From: Paradevosia sp036499825
GTDB lineage: Bacteria > Pseudomonadota > Alphaproteobacteria > Rhizobiales > Devosiaceae
Assembly (NCBI GenBank): GCA_036499825.1
Contig: DASYCZ010000027.1
Span: forward strand, 8,187-72,186
DNA: 64,000 nt
Direction: 5' to 3'
Position 1 is the stretch's first letter; each line of letters begins with the position of its first letter. This document shows positions 42,817-50,847 of the stretch, piece after piece. Both the position numbers and the translations under genes were made by a program. The notes beneath the pieces were generated by a model. The model worked only from the letters and a program-made list of their open reading frames with translations, did no database searches and was not told the DNA's origin.

Positions 42817-43832
42817 GCGCGAGCCTGGTGCTGGTCTGCAATTCGCGTGACAAGACGATCGGCCTTGCCATGCTGTCGGCGGATGGCCGCCTCGACGATT
42901 TCGCCACAGTGCCGCTACCGGACGTCGAGGGCAATAACGGGCCGTCGCCGATGGCTGTCAGCCCCGACGGACGGATGCTCTATGTCGCCTTTCGCGGCTC
43001 ACCATTCGCGGTCCTGAGCTTTCAGATCGACTATCGCCATCGGACCCTGAGCTATCTGGGCAAGGCCCCCTTGCCCGAGAGCATGGCCTATATCGCCACC
43101 GATCGCACGGGGCGGCTTTTGTTCGGGGCGTCCTACGGCACGGGAATATTTTCCGTCAGCCGCATCGGCGCGGACGGGATAGCAGAGGCGCCGCTCGCGA
43201 CGCTGGAGGCCGGCGACAAGTCGCACTGCACTATCATCTCGCCCGACAACCGCGTCGTACTGGTGCCATGCGTCGGACTCGACCAGATCGTGCGTATCGG
43301 CTTTGACGGCGCCACGGGCCGCATCGAGCGGCTGGCCATACCGGCCGTGCAACTGCCGGCGGGCGCCGGCCCGCGCCATCTCGTGCTGCATCCTGGCGGG
43401 CGCTTCGCCTATGTGGTCAACCAGGAGGGCGGCTCCGTTACTGCGCTGCGGATTGGCGCCGACATGGTGATGACGCCGATCGAGACCGTCAATATCACGC
43501 CGGAAAACCATGCGGGCCCTCGGCTCTCCTCCGACATTCACCTCACGCCGGATGGCAGCCTGCTCTATGCCAGCGAGCGCGAGAGCAACACCATCGCGGG
43601 TTTCCGCGTCGATCAACAGAGCGGCCGGCTGACGCAAGCCGAAAGCATCACGGCGCCCGCTACGCCACGCGGCTTTGCCATCGATCCGACCGGACGCTTC
43701 CTGCTGTCGCTTGGCGAGAATACCGGCACGATCACGAGCTATGCCATCGACAGGCAGACCGGCAAACTGCGGCAGGTGCAGGAGACGAAGGTCGGCAACG
43801 GCCCCAATTGGGTGGAAATCCTCACCGCCTGA
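42813..43832 (+). CDS. Lactonase family beta-propeller protein (YbhE/6-phosphogluconolactonase-like)
   Basis: A 339-residue seven-bladed propeller of the lactonase superfamily. Repeated blade motifs include SPDGRMLYVAFRGS, DRTGRLLFGASYGTG, HPGGRFAYVVNQEGG, TPDGSLLYASERESN and DPTGRFLLSLGENTG. ATG 42813 overlaps the ATPase TGA. In an operon with Udh, the simplest role is hydrolysis of the aldarolactone product to the open-chain aldarate. Other family members act on 6-phosphogluconolactone, so substrate assignment is inference from context. Cytoplasmic, no signal peptide. Confidence 0.87.
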   Translation: MSASLVLVCNSRDKTIGLAMLSADGRLDDFATVPLPDVEGNNGPSPMAVSPDGRMLYVAFRGSPFAVLSFQIDYRHRTLSYLGKAPLPESMAYIATDRTGRLLFGASYGTGIFSVSRIGADGIAEAPLATLEAGDKSHCTIISPDNRVVLVPCVGLDQIVRIGFDGATGRIERLAIPAVQLPAGAGPRHLVLHPGGRFAYVVNQEGGSVTALRIGADMVMTPIETVNITPENHAGPRLSSDIHLTPDGSLLYASERESNTIAGFRVDQQSGRLTQAESITAPATPRGFAIDPTGRFLLSLGENTGTITSYAIDRQTGKLRQVQETKVGNGPNWVEILTA

Positions 43833-43852
43833 GATTGCGGCGGCCAGACCGT

Positions 43853-43871
43853 TGCCCTTGCGGCAAGGGCA
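43853..43871 (+). terminator. Stem-loop downstream of the lactonase gene
   Basis: TGCCCTTG (43853-43860) and CAAGGGCA (43864-43871) pair around a 3-nt loop 20 nt after the lactonase stop. No T-run follows. It may mark the end of the uronate operon, but the EamA gene begins 35 nt later and could still be read through. Confidence 0.45.
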
Positions 43872-43905
43872 GTACAATGTCGTATCGAGGGTTGGGAGGC
43901 CTGGG

Positions 43906-44814
43906 GTGGATAACGACGTTGAAGTTGCCGGCAGGCTAGTCGGGCGGCGGGACTGGACCAATCTCAAATCGGTTGCCTATGTGCTGGGCGCCACCGGCAT
44001 TTTCTCATTCATCTTCGCATCGGGGCGCTTTGCGGGTGAGCTGGCTTCGCCGCTGCAGATCATGTTCCTCAGATATGCGTCGGGCTTGCTCACCGTCCTC
44101 GTCATCGCCCGGCTGCGCGGCGAAAGCTGGCGATCCATGCAGAGTGAACACCGCACCAGCCAGGCCTTGCGTGCCCTTGCCGGCGGCCTGGGCGGCGCCG
44201 CCATCATCTTTGCCAATGCACATATGCCGCTGGTCGATGCCACCGCGATCAGCCTTCTGAGCGGCGTTTTCCTACTCGTCCTCGGCGTCATCGTCTTCAA
44301 TGAGCGCCTCCGCCTGGCCCATGTGGTGGGAACGGCGGCATGCCTGGGAGGCGCCGCCATGGTGATGGCGGCCCGCGGGGCGCTGTCCGGCCTCGACGCC
44401 AGCTATCTGGTGCCGGCGGCCGTCACGGTGCTGGGCGCCCTGCTTATCGCCATAGAGTCGGCCTACATCAAATATCTGGCGGTTGTGGATCGGCCGCTGG
44501 TGACCCTCGCCCATGTCAACCTGTTCGGCATGCTGATCCTCCTGATACCAGCGGCATTGACGTGGCAATCACTCGGCCCCGTCAATCTGGCCCTCGCCAT
44601 GATCGGCCCGCTGGCGATCCTGGGGCAGTATCTCAATATCCGCGGCTATACGCTCGCCAGCGTCAGCGTATTGGCGCCGATCAGCTACGCCTCGCTGATC
44701 TTTTCGGCACTGCTGGGCTGGATTTTCTTCATGCAGACCCCGACCGTCGGGGTGATCGCGGGCGCTGTGGTGATCGCCATCGGCGGGACGATCATCGCGC
44801 TTTCCCGCCGCTAA
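43906..44814 (+). CDS. DMT superfamily transporter, EamA type
   Basis: A 302-residue membrane protein with about ten TM segments in two EamA repeats (first repeat ending near HVVGTAACLGGAAMVM, second starting around SYLVPAAVTVLGALL). The inner duplication has the usual Glu in VFNERLRLAHV. GTG 43906 follows GGGAGG and gives the standard length. EamA proteins are drug/metabolite exporters of mostly unknown substrates. It lies 73 nt after the lactonase gene and might export a pathway metabolite, or be independent. Confidence 0.85.
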   Translation: MDNDVEVAGRLVGRRDWTNLKSVAYVLGATGIFSFIFASGRFAGELASPLQIMFLRYASGLLTVLVIARLRGESWRSMQSEHRTSQALRALAGGLGGAAIIFANAHMPLVDATAISLLSGVFLLVLGVIVFNERLRLAHVVGTAACLGGAAMVMAARGALSGLDASYLVPAAVTVLGALLIAIESAYIKYLAVVDRPLVTLAHVNLFGMLILLIPAALTWQSLGPVNLALAMIGPLAILGQYLNIRGYTLASVSVLAPISYASLIFSALLGWIFFMQTPTVGVIAGAVVIAIGGTIIALSRR

Positions 44815-44901
44815 CCGAGAACCGGCCGGCCCGAGCCGGCGGCTTGCCTTTCGGCAGAGCTATGATGTAATTGCGCCGTTCACGTCGCGGAAGGATTAGA
44901 A

Positions 44902-45006
44902 ATGGCGCCCTTCAGTTCATCAAGAAACCCGATCCGAAATCTTGAGAAACTGATGGTCCATGCGAACCTTGAACCTGGGTATTCTGGCCCATGTCGACGC
45001 GGGTAA
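44902..45006 (+). CDS. Possible 34-residue leader peptide overlapping the Tet-like gene start
   Basis: ATG 44902 is well placed after GGAAGGA and opens a frame MAPFSSSRNPIRNLEKLMV, then HANLEPGYSGPCRRG, ending TAA at 45004-45006. It runs through the start codon of the Tet-like gene (44960) in another frame. The large gene itself has only a weak ribosome-binding site, so translation of the leader could control access to it. Known tetM-type genes are governed by leader-peptide attenuation. No family matches, and the frame could be chance. Confidence 0.4.
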   Translation: MAPFSSSRNPIRNLEKLMVHANLEPGYSGPCRRG

Positions 45007-46933
45007 AACCAGCCTGACTGAACGGCTGCTCTTTGCAGCCGGCGTCATCGACAAAATCGGCAGCGTCGATGACGGCAACACACAAACCGACACAATGGCG
45101 CTGGAGCGCCAGCGCGGCATCACCATCAAGGCCGCCGTGGTGTCGTTCGTCGTTGGCGACGTCACCGTCAACCTGATCGATACGCCCGGACACCCCGATT
45201 TCATCGCCGAAGTCGAACGGGTGCTGAACGTGCTCGATGGCGCGATCCTGGTGGTGTCGGCGGTAGAGGGCGTGCAGGCGCAGACGCGCGTACTGATGCG
45301 GGCGCTGCAACGGCTCGATATTCCGACACTGATCTTCGTCAACAAGATCGACCGCCGCGGCGCGCAATGCGATGCGGTGCTGGAGGCGATCCGGACCCGA
45401 CTGACACAAGCCGTGCTGGCGACGGGCACTGTCATCGATGCCGGCGAAAGAGGCGCGGACGCAAGGCCCTTTGCGGAGGACGACGCCACCTTCCGCGCCG
45501 CGTCGATCGAACGCCTGACAGAGAGTGACGACGCGCTTCTGGCGGATTATGTGGCTGATCCGGCCGCTGTCTCTGCCGCCCGCCTCAGCGAGGCACTCGC
45601 CGCCCAAAGCCGAAACGCCACGGTACATCCCGTGTTCTTCGGCTCGGCCATCACGGGCGCCGGGATCGCACCACTGCTCGGCGCCATTCCCGAGCTGTTG
45701 CCCGCCGCCACTGGAGACGATGATGGACCGGTTTCCGCCTCGGTCTTCAAGATCGAGCGCGGCTGGGCCGGTGACAAGATCGCCTATGCGCGATTGTTCT
45801 CCGGCACCATGCGGCTCAGGGATCGGGTGCCTGTGCCCAAAGGTGAGGCCCGCATCACCGCCATCCAGCTGTTCGAGCACGGCAAGAGCCATGTGGGCGA
45901 GATGGTAGGCGCCGGGCGTATCGCCAAGCTGTCGGGGCTGGGCGATATTCGTATCGGCGATGTGATCGGGGTCGCACCACCGCGGCAAGCGGCCCATCAT
46001 TTCGCGCCCCCGACGCTGGAGACGCGGGTATTGCCGGTGCGGGCCGCCGACCGGCCTGCTCTGTGGCTGGCCCTGAGCCAGTTGGCCGAACAGGACCCGC
46101 TCATCAACCTGCGCAAGAACGACGAGGAACAGCAGGTGTTCGTGTCGCTCTATGGCGAGGTGCAAAAGCAGGTGATCCAGCAGACAGTGCTGGCCGAATT
46201 CGGCATCGATATCGCTTTCCAGGAATCCACCGTCATCTGCGTCGAACGGCTGGCCCGATCGGGCGCGGCGGCCGAATATCTGTTCAAGGATCCGAACCCT
46301 TATTTTGCCACGGTGGGCCTGCGGGTCGATCCGATGCCGGCTGGCTCCGGGGTCAGCTTCGCGCTGGAAGTCGATCCCGGACAGATACCGGCAGGCTTCT
46401 ACCGCGCGGTGGAAGAGGCGGTGTACGAAACCCTGCAGCAGGGCGTTCATGGCTGGCAGGTAGTGGATTGCCATGTGGCCATGACCGATGTTCGGCACAC
46501 CTCGCCAACCACAAAGGCCGGCGATTTCCGGCAGTTGACCCCGCTGGTGCTGGCACAGGCGCTGCGACAGGCCGGAACGCTGGTGTGCGAGCCGATCCAG
46601 CGCTTCCATCTGGAAGTGCCTGCATCGACGCTCGGCCCGGTCCTGCAGGTGCTCGGCCGCGCTGGAGCGATGACCGAGAGCACCGGGATCGAGGGCGGCA
46701 CGGCGCGGCTGGAGGGTGAAATCCAGGCAGCCCGCATCCATGAAGTCCAGCAGTCCTTGCCCGGCCTTACCAGCGGTGAAGGCATTCTGGATGCCAGTTT
46801 CGATCACTACCGGCCGGTGACCGGCGAGCCTCCTGCCCGCACCCGTTCCGGCCCCGACCCGTTCGACCGCAAGCAATATCTGCATCGCGTGCAAAGAAGG
46901 CTCGCAATATCGTCGGGGGAGGAAACGGAGTGA
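44960..46933 (+). CDS. TetM/OtrA-like ribosomal protection GTPase (EF-G superfamily)
   Basis: A 657-residue translational GTPase. G motifs are complete: AHVDAGKTSL (G1), RGITI (G2), DTPGHPDF (G3), NKID (G4). Domain IV-V landmarks of the Tet group include SPTTKAGDFRQLTPLVLAQA (20 residues), GEG and the closing FDHYRPV. Length equals TetM/OtrA and is shorter than EF-G. Ribosomal protection proteins release tetracycline from the ribosome; chromosomal relatives in soil bacteria may serve other ribosome-rescue roles, so resistance is not proven. There is no adjacent tet regulator or mobile-element marker, and composition looks like that of its neighbours. Confidence 0.85.
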   Translation: MRTLNLGILAHVDAGKTSLTERLLFAAGVIDKIGSVDDGNTQTDTMALERQRGITIKAAVVSFVVGDVTVNLIDTPGHPDFIAEVERVLNVLDGAILVVSAVEGVQAQTRVLMRALQRLDIPTLIFVNKIDRRGAQCDAVLEAIRTRLTQAVLATGTVIDAGERGADARPFAEDDATFRAASIERLTESDDALLADYVADPAAVSAARLSEALAAQSRNATVHPVFFGSAITGAGIAPLLGAIPELLPAATGDDDGPVSASVFKIERGWAGDKIAYARLFSGTMRLRDRVPVPKGEARITAIQLFEHGKSHVGEMVGAGRIAKLSGLGDIRIGDVIGVAPPRQAAHHFAPPTLETRVLPVRAADRPALWLALSQLAEQDPLINLRKNDEEQQVFVSLYGEVQKQVIQQTVLAEFGIDIAFQESTVICVERLARSGAAAEYLFKDPNPYFATVGLRVDPMPAGSGVSFALEVDPGQIPAGFYRAVEEAVYETLQQGVHGWQVVDCHVAMTDVRHTSPTTKAGDFRQLTPLVLAQALRQAGTLVCEPIQRFHLEVPASTLGPVLQVLGRAGAMTESTGIEGGTARLEGEIQAARIHEVQQSLPGLTSGEGILDASFDHYRPVTGEPPARTRSGPDPFDRKQYLHRVQRRLAISSGEETE

Positions 46934-47057
46934 TGGCCGCAACCGGATTTCCAAAGTGCAGACCGCCGCCGGGGCGTCACATGGCATCGATTATTTTCGT
47001 GACGCATGTCACATTCGGCTGAGCGCTGCCGGTATCGGCCGCATTGGGGGGATATGC

Positions 47058-48041
47058 ATGCACGTCGGACGTTCCTATCGCCTGCGGGATTTCGTGTTCT
47101 GGTCGCGGCGGTCCATTCTCTACATGACAGCCGTCAGCGTGCTGGCGGTGGTGATGCACCTGGTGCCCATGCTGTCGGCATTCACCGTGCCCTGGTCGAT
47201 CGTCCTGGTGATTGGCACCACGGCCTCGTTCGTGGCCGGGTTCAAGAATTCGCAGGTGCTGCAGCGCAGCGGCGAGGCGCTGCAGACCTTTTCGGGCATT
47301 GTGGCGACCAGCCGGATGCTGGCCAATATCTGCTGCGACTTTACCCAGCCCGAGGTGGCCCGGCGCATCGTCCTCCGGCATCTCGCCTGGCTGACGGCGT
47401 TACGCTACTTCCTGCGTAAATCGAGGCCGTGGGAGACCATGAGCCGGCCATCCAACCGCGAATTCCGGCGGCGCTACCAGATCCAGGAAGACAGCGGATC
47501 GCTGCCGGCGGAACTCGCAACCCTGATGGGGGCCGAGGGGAAGGCAGCGGCGGACGCCAGCCATCCGGCTCTCGCTTTGCTCGCCGAGCAGGGACACGAG
47601 ATCAATATGCTGTTGCAGCGCGGCGATATCCCGTCCCAGATCTTCGGCGAACTCAGCAAGCTCTATCGCGAGTGCCAGGACCACCAGGCCCGGTGCGAGC
47701 GCATCAAGAATTCCCCCTATCCCAGGCAATACGCCATCGTCAGCGCCATGTTCGTCGTGATTTTCGTGACGCTGCTTCCGTTCGGGATCGTCCAGATCGT
47801 TTCCGAGCTTGCCGGTTCGGGCCCGCTGATCTGGCTGACCGTGCCCTTCAGTGTGCTGCTGGGCTGGATCTACCTGTCTCTGGACCAGGTCGGCGAGAAC
47901 ACTTCGAACCCGTTCGAGGGCAATGCCAATGACGTGCCGATCTCGCAGATCTGCCGAGACATCGAGATCGAAATGCGCGGCAAGCTCGGCGACAAGGACC
48001 TGCCCGCTCCACTGCTGCCGGTAAACGGCATCGCCATGTAG
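47058..48041 (+). CDS. Bestrophin family ion channel protein
   Basis: A 327-residue membrane protein. TM segments lie near residues 20-38, 43-62, then 235-255 and 262-280. The C-terminal NPFEGNANDVPISQICRDIE (20 residues) is the bestrophin calcium-clasp-like hallmark, preserved in bacterial homologues, which form pentameric cation or anion channels. ATG 47058 follows GGGGGGA; the longer frame upstream lacks family similarity. It lies 124 nt downstream of the Tet-like gene on the same strand. Confidence 0.88.
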   Translation: MHVGRSYRLRDFVFWSRRSILYMTAVSVLAVVMHLVPMLSAFTVPWSIVLVIGTTASFVAGFKNSQVLQRSGEALQTFSGIVATSRMLANICCDFTQPEVARRIVLRHLAWLTALRYFLRKSRPWETMSRPSNREFRRRYQIQEDSGSLPAELATLMGAEGKAAADASHPALALLAEQGHEINMLLQRGDIPSQIFGELSKLYRECQDHQARCERIKNSPYPRQYAIVSAMFVVIFVTLLPFGIVQIVSELAGSGPLIWLTVPFSVLLGWIYLSLDQVGENTSNPFEGNANDVPISQICRDIEIEMRGKLGDKDLPAPLLPVNGIAM

Positions 48042-48177
48042 CAAGGCCTCGTGGCTCAGCCGCCTTTGGGGCAACCTGAACGGCGGCTGAACGACGCCAT
48101 CAGCGCCAATTAAGCCGCAATGCTCTTTATAAAAGACGCAGCTAAGTTGCTGTTTGTTTTGTAAAAAAGGATTAACC

Positions 48178-48354
48178 ATGCGCGGCGTTCTTCTTGCGCT
48201 TATCCTGTTGTCAGGTTTTGCCATTCCGGCTTTCGCCCATATGCTGACGAGCAGTGTCGGCCACTCCCAGCCGGTCGCGGCGTCCTGCTGGACCCAGGTC
48301 AACTCCAGCAATTTCGCGCTCTTCGGATCGGTCTGTTCGAGGGGTGCATTTTAA
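48178..48354 (+). CDS. Small secreted protein, 58 residues, two cysteines
   Basis: MRGVLLALILLSGFAIPAFA is a clear Sec signal (residues 1-20, cleavage after AFA). The remaining 38 residues contain two cysteines (C37 and C53), two histidines (H21 and H29) and no long hydrophobic stretch, giving a small secreted peptide that could close one disulfide. ATG 48178 follows AAAAAAGG with good spacing; an in-frame ATG eight codons earlier is less likely. A terminator follows the stop immediately, so it is a free-standing transcription unit. No family recognised. Confidence 0.65.
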   Translation: MRGVLLALILLSGFAIPAFAHMLTSSVGHSQPVAASCWTQVNSSNFALFGSVCSRGAF

Positions 48355-48382
48355 GGCAAAGCCGGCGCTCCGGCTTCTTGCC
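48355..48382 (+). terminator. Rho-independent-like terminator of the small secreted protein gene
   Basis: AAGCCGG (48359-48365), loop CGCT, CCGGCTT (48370-48376), followed by CTTG. The outer GCAA and TTGC extend the pairing. It starts 4 nt after the TAA stop, which supports the short gene being real. Confidence 0.65.
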
Positions 48383-48539
48383 CGGCGGATTCATCAGTGG
48401 CGCCGGGAACTAGCCCTCATAGGACAGACCGAGCGTGGCGTAACACGCTTTTGGACCGGCCATATCTATGCAGCGCAGAACAAGTCAGTGCTGCGCATAC
48501 TCTGGGCAATGGTGTGGGCGGCCGGTAAAACGGCTGCTC

Positions 48540-49529
48540 ATGAGCGCCTTCGACTACACCACCATGACCCTGGCGACCCGCCAGGTGCCGTCACGCGAGC
48601 GCATCGCCGTGACGCAGGAGATTTTCGGACGCGAGATCCTCAACCTCGAGCTGGAGCAAAGCCCTGACACCCCGCTTTACGTCGACTTCAGGCTGCATGC
48701 CCTGCCCATGCTCAAGCTGGTCAGCGGCACCGCCACCGGCGTGGTCTCGCACCGGACCCGAAGGCTGCTCGCGGACAGCAATGACGATCTGTTCCTGTCG
48801 CTGAATGAAACAGACCTCTTCCACATCAGTCAGCGCGGACGCGAGGTGACGCTGGAAGGCGGCGATGCGGTGCTGATTTCCTGCGCGGAACCCGCCTCCT
48901 TTCGCCGTGCACAAGGCCGGGCCATCGGATTGCGCGTGCCCCGGGCCATTTTCGCGCATGCGACGCCGGTGATCGAGGATCTGGTCGGGCTGCACATACC
49001 CGCCGGCAACGAAGCCCTCAGATTGCTCCGCAATTACGTGACCAGCCTCGAAAGCAGCGGCAGCTGGCCCAATTCGATGCTGCGGCCCGTCGCAGTCAGC
49101 CATATCCACGACCTGCTGATGCTGGCGGTCTCGGCGGCTGGCGATGCGGCCGAACACGCGGCGGGACGCGGCCTCAAGGCGGCGCGGTTGCGCGAGATCA
49201 AGGCGCTGGTGGCGCGGCGGTTGCCGGACGGCGATATCGGTGTCGATGTCGTCGCCACGGCCCTCGGGCTGACGGTGCGCTATGTGCAGCGCCTGTTCGA
49301 GGACGAAGGCACGACATTCACCACGTTCATCCTCAACCAGCGGCTGGCGAACGCCCACAAGATGCTGCGGGACGTACGCCATGCCAGCCGTCTCGTCGGC
49401 GCCATCGCGCATGAATGCGGTTTTGGCGACGTATCGCACTTCAATCGCATGTTCAGGCGGCTTTACGGCGTTTCGCCCTCGGACGTCCGCGCCTTCGACA
49501 TCGAACCTCCGCCTGTTGAAGCCGAGTAG
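48540..49529 (+). CDS. AraC family transcriptional regulator
   Basis: A 329-residue regulator. The N-terminal ~200 residues form an AraC-binding-like domain of the AraC_binding_2 type (LKLVSGTATGVVSHRTRR, FHISQRGREVTLEGGDAVLI, 20 residues). The C-terminal double HTH follows: DVVATALGLTVRYVQRLFED (20 residues), then AHECGFGDVSHFNRMFRRLY (20 residues) with the conserved GFxDxSHFxRxFRRxYG. ATG 48540 is used because the upstream extension has no family character. The target is unknown; no gene is divergent. It lies 158 nt after the small secreted protein's terminator. Confidence 0.88.
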   Translation: MSAFDYTTMTLATRQVPSRERIAVTQEIFGREILNLELEQSPDTPLYVDFRLHALPMLKLVSGTATGVVSHRTRRLLADSNDDLFLSLNETDLFHISQRGREVTLEGGDAVLISCAEPASFRRAQGRAIGLRVPRAIFAHATPVIEDLVGLHIPAGNEALRLLRNYVTSLESSGSWPNSMLRPVAVSHIHDLLMLAVSAAGDAAEHAAGRGLKAARLREIKALVARRLPDGDIGVDVVATALGLTVRYVQRLFEDEGTTFTTFILNQRLANAHKMLRDVRHASRLVGAIAHECGFGDVSHFNRMFRRLYGVSPSDVRAFDIEPPPVEAE

Positions 49530-49548
49530 CTGGCACCACGCTCGTTGA

Positions 49549-50028
49549 TCAGGGCCTTATGCTATCCAGGTCGGCCAGGATCGAGGCCGGATCGCAATAG
49601 AGCTTGGTGATCTCGGTATCCTTGGTGTCGTTGGTGAACGCATCGATCGAGGAATAGACCCGGACTTCGGCATCGCGGATGCCGTCTGCTTCGCGCTCAT
49701 CCTCGGTCACGACGAAAGCGTAGACATAATTTTCGCGGGCGTAGCCGATCGCCATGGTCAGATCCGTGGGGTGATCGATCTCGGTATCCTTGGTGGAGAA
49801 ATAGGTGGAATCGGTCTGGAAGTAGAGCTCGGCCGGTTCTGCTTCCACCGCATAGGAATAATAGGCCTCTTTCACACCGGGGATCGGATCGGACAAGCGG
49901 CAGAATTCGGCGCGTGCAGCCTGTTCGGGAAGATTGCAGGCGAACTGCGTCTGCCAGGGCGGAACGCAATTGGCCAATGCCGGAAATGGCAGGAATGCCG
50001 TCAATACGAACGCAAAGTATCTCTTCAT
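49549..50028 (-). CDS. Hypothetical periplasmic protein
   Basis: A 159-residue protein with a signal peptide MKRYFAFVLTAFLPFPALA, leaving ~140 residues with three or four cysteines (NCVPPW, FACNLPEQ, AEFCRLSD, LYCDPAS). The middle shows alternating strands (AELYFQTDSTYFSTKD, NYVYAFVVTEDE, EVRVYSSIDAF) rich in acidic residues. The family is not recognised. ATG 50028 follows GAGGATATTACG; the upstream extension is not supported. It is convergent with the AraC gene (19-nt gap), and a 225-nt gap separates it from the MarR gene. Confidence 0.65.
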   Translation of the reverse strand: MKRYFAFVLTAFLPFPALANCVPPWQTQFACNLPEQAARAEFCRLSDPIPGVKEAYYSYAVEAEPAELYFQTDSTYFSTKDTEIDHPTDLTMAIGYARENYVYAFVVTEDEREADGIRDAEVRVYSSIDAFTNDTKDTEITKLYCDPASILADLDSIRP

Positions 50029-50253
50029 CGTAATATCCTCATGCTCCACAACTTCGACACGCCGCAAAGGTCGGGAGACAGTTGGACACCCCTCCCCTTC
50101 AATCACTCATGCGGTCTCCGCTATGAATACACGGAGAGAGCCGGGTTGTAGCTGTGCGTGGGAGGATGTTCTGGCGTTATCCAGATCGTTTTGTCACGAT
50201 CAGGATCAATGTGCCCGGCGATGATGGCCACTGGACACGGCCACCATCATCGG

Positions 50254-50694
50254 TCATGAGTTGGTCGACGTGAGTGAGGCCGTCAAATCCTGCATGTCGT
50301 GACGCATTCTCTCGATTGCGCCCTTGCCGATCTGGACCTCTATCTCGCGCTGCGCTTCGATCCAGAGCGGCTTTGCGGCCGCGACCCTGGCGGCGCCAAG
50401 TTCGCTCAGCGAGTAACCCAGTTGCCGGCCTTTCGGAGAGAGCCGCCGATCGGTGACGAGCCCATCGCGCTGCAGGGGCTTGAGGGCCCGCACCAGCGTG
50501 GTTCTATCCATGGCCTGATTGTCGGCCAGTTCGGCAGCGGTGATGCTTCCCGCCCTGCCGATGGTTCGCAGCAGCGAAAACTGTGCGATGGTAACGCCGG
50601 CGGGTGCGAGATGCTTGTCGTAGATGCGGGTCATGACGCGCGCGACCTGCCGGGTTGCGGCGAAATAGCATGTATCGGGCGGTAGCGTATCCAT
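50254..50694 (-). CDS. MarR family transcriptional regulator
   Basis: A 146-residue winged-helix protein. It shows FSLLRTIGRAGSITAAELAD (20 residues), recognition helix MDRTTLVRALKPLQRDGLVT (20 residues) and the wing RRLSPKGRQLGYSLSE, the standard MarR order. CYFAATRQ near the N-terminus includes a cysteine that could sense oxidants. It is divergent from the MFS transporter over an operator-rich region, so it most likely represses that transporter and itself. Confidence 0.9.
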   Translation of the reverse strand: MDTLPPDTCYFAATRQVARVMTRIYDKHLAPAGVTIAQFSLLRTIGRAGSITAAELADNQAMDRTTLVRALKPLQRDGLVTDRRLSPKGRQLGYSLSELGAARVAAAKPLWIEAQREIEVQIGKGAIERMRHDMQDLTASLTSTNS

Positions 50695-50710
50695 GACCGC
50701 TCATTTATTA

Positions 50711-50784
50711 GTGCATATACACAGTGTCAAGCCTCGCTTGCTATCCGATGTTCAGGCTGACCGCTTGACACTGTGCATATGCAC
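50711..50784. promoter_or_regulatory. Paired operators and divergent promoters between marR and MFS genes
   Basis: GTGCATATACAC at 50711-50722 and the perfect palindrome GTGCATATGCAC at 50773-50784 flank a region bounded by outward-facing TTGACA boxes (50765-50770 on plus, 50725-50730 on minus). Both copies lie in one large inverted arrangement: GTCAAGC (50726-50732) against GCTTGAC (50763-50769). MarR binding to the two dyads would cover the -10 region of each promoter. Confidence 0.75.
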
Positions 50785-50847
50785 TATTACGTCACAGGGC
50801 AATTGGTCGGAGCACAGGCGCTGCCCGGCAGAAATTGCGAGTTAGAA

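Noticed and set aside
44912..46987. Long open frame antisense to the Tet-like gene
   Set aside because: The plus-strand frame has complete GTPase motifs; the antisense product has none.
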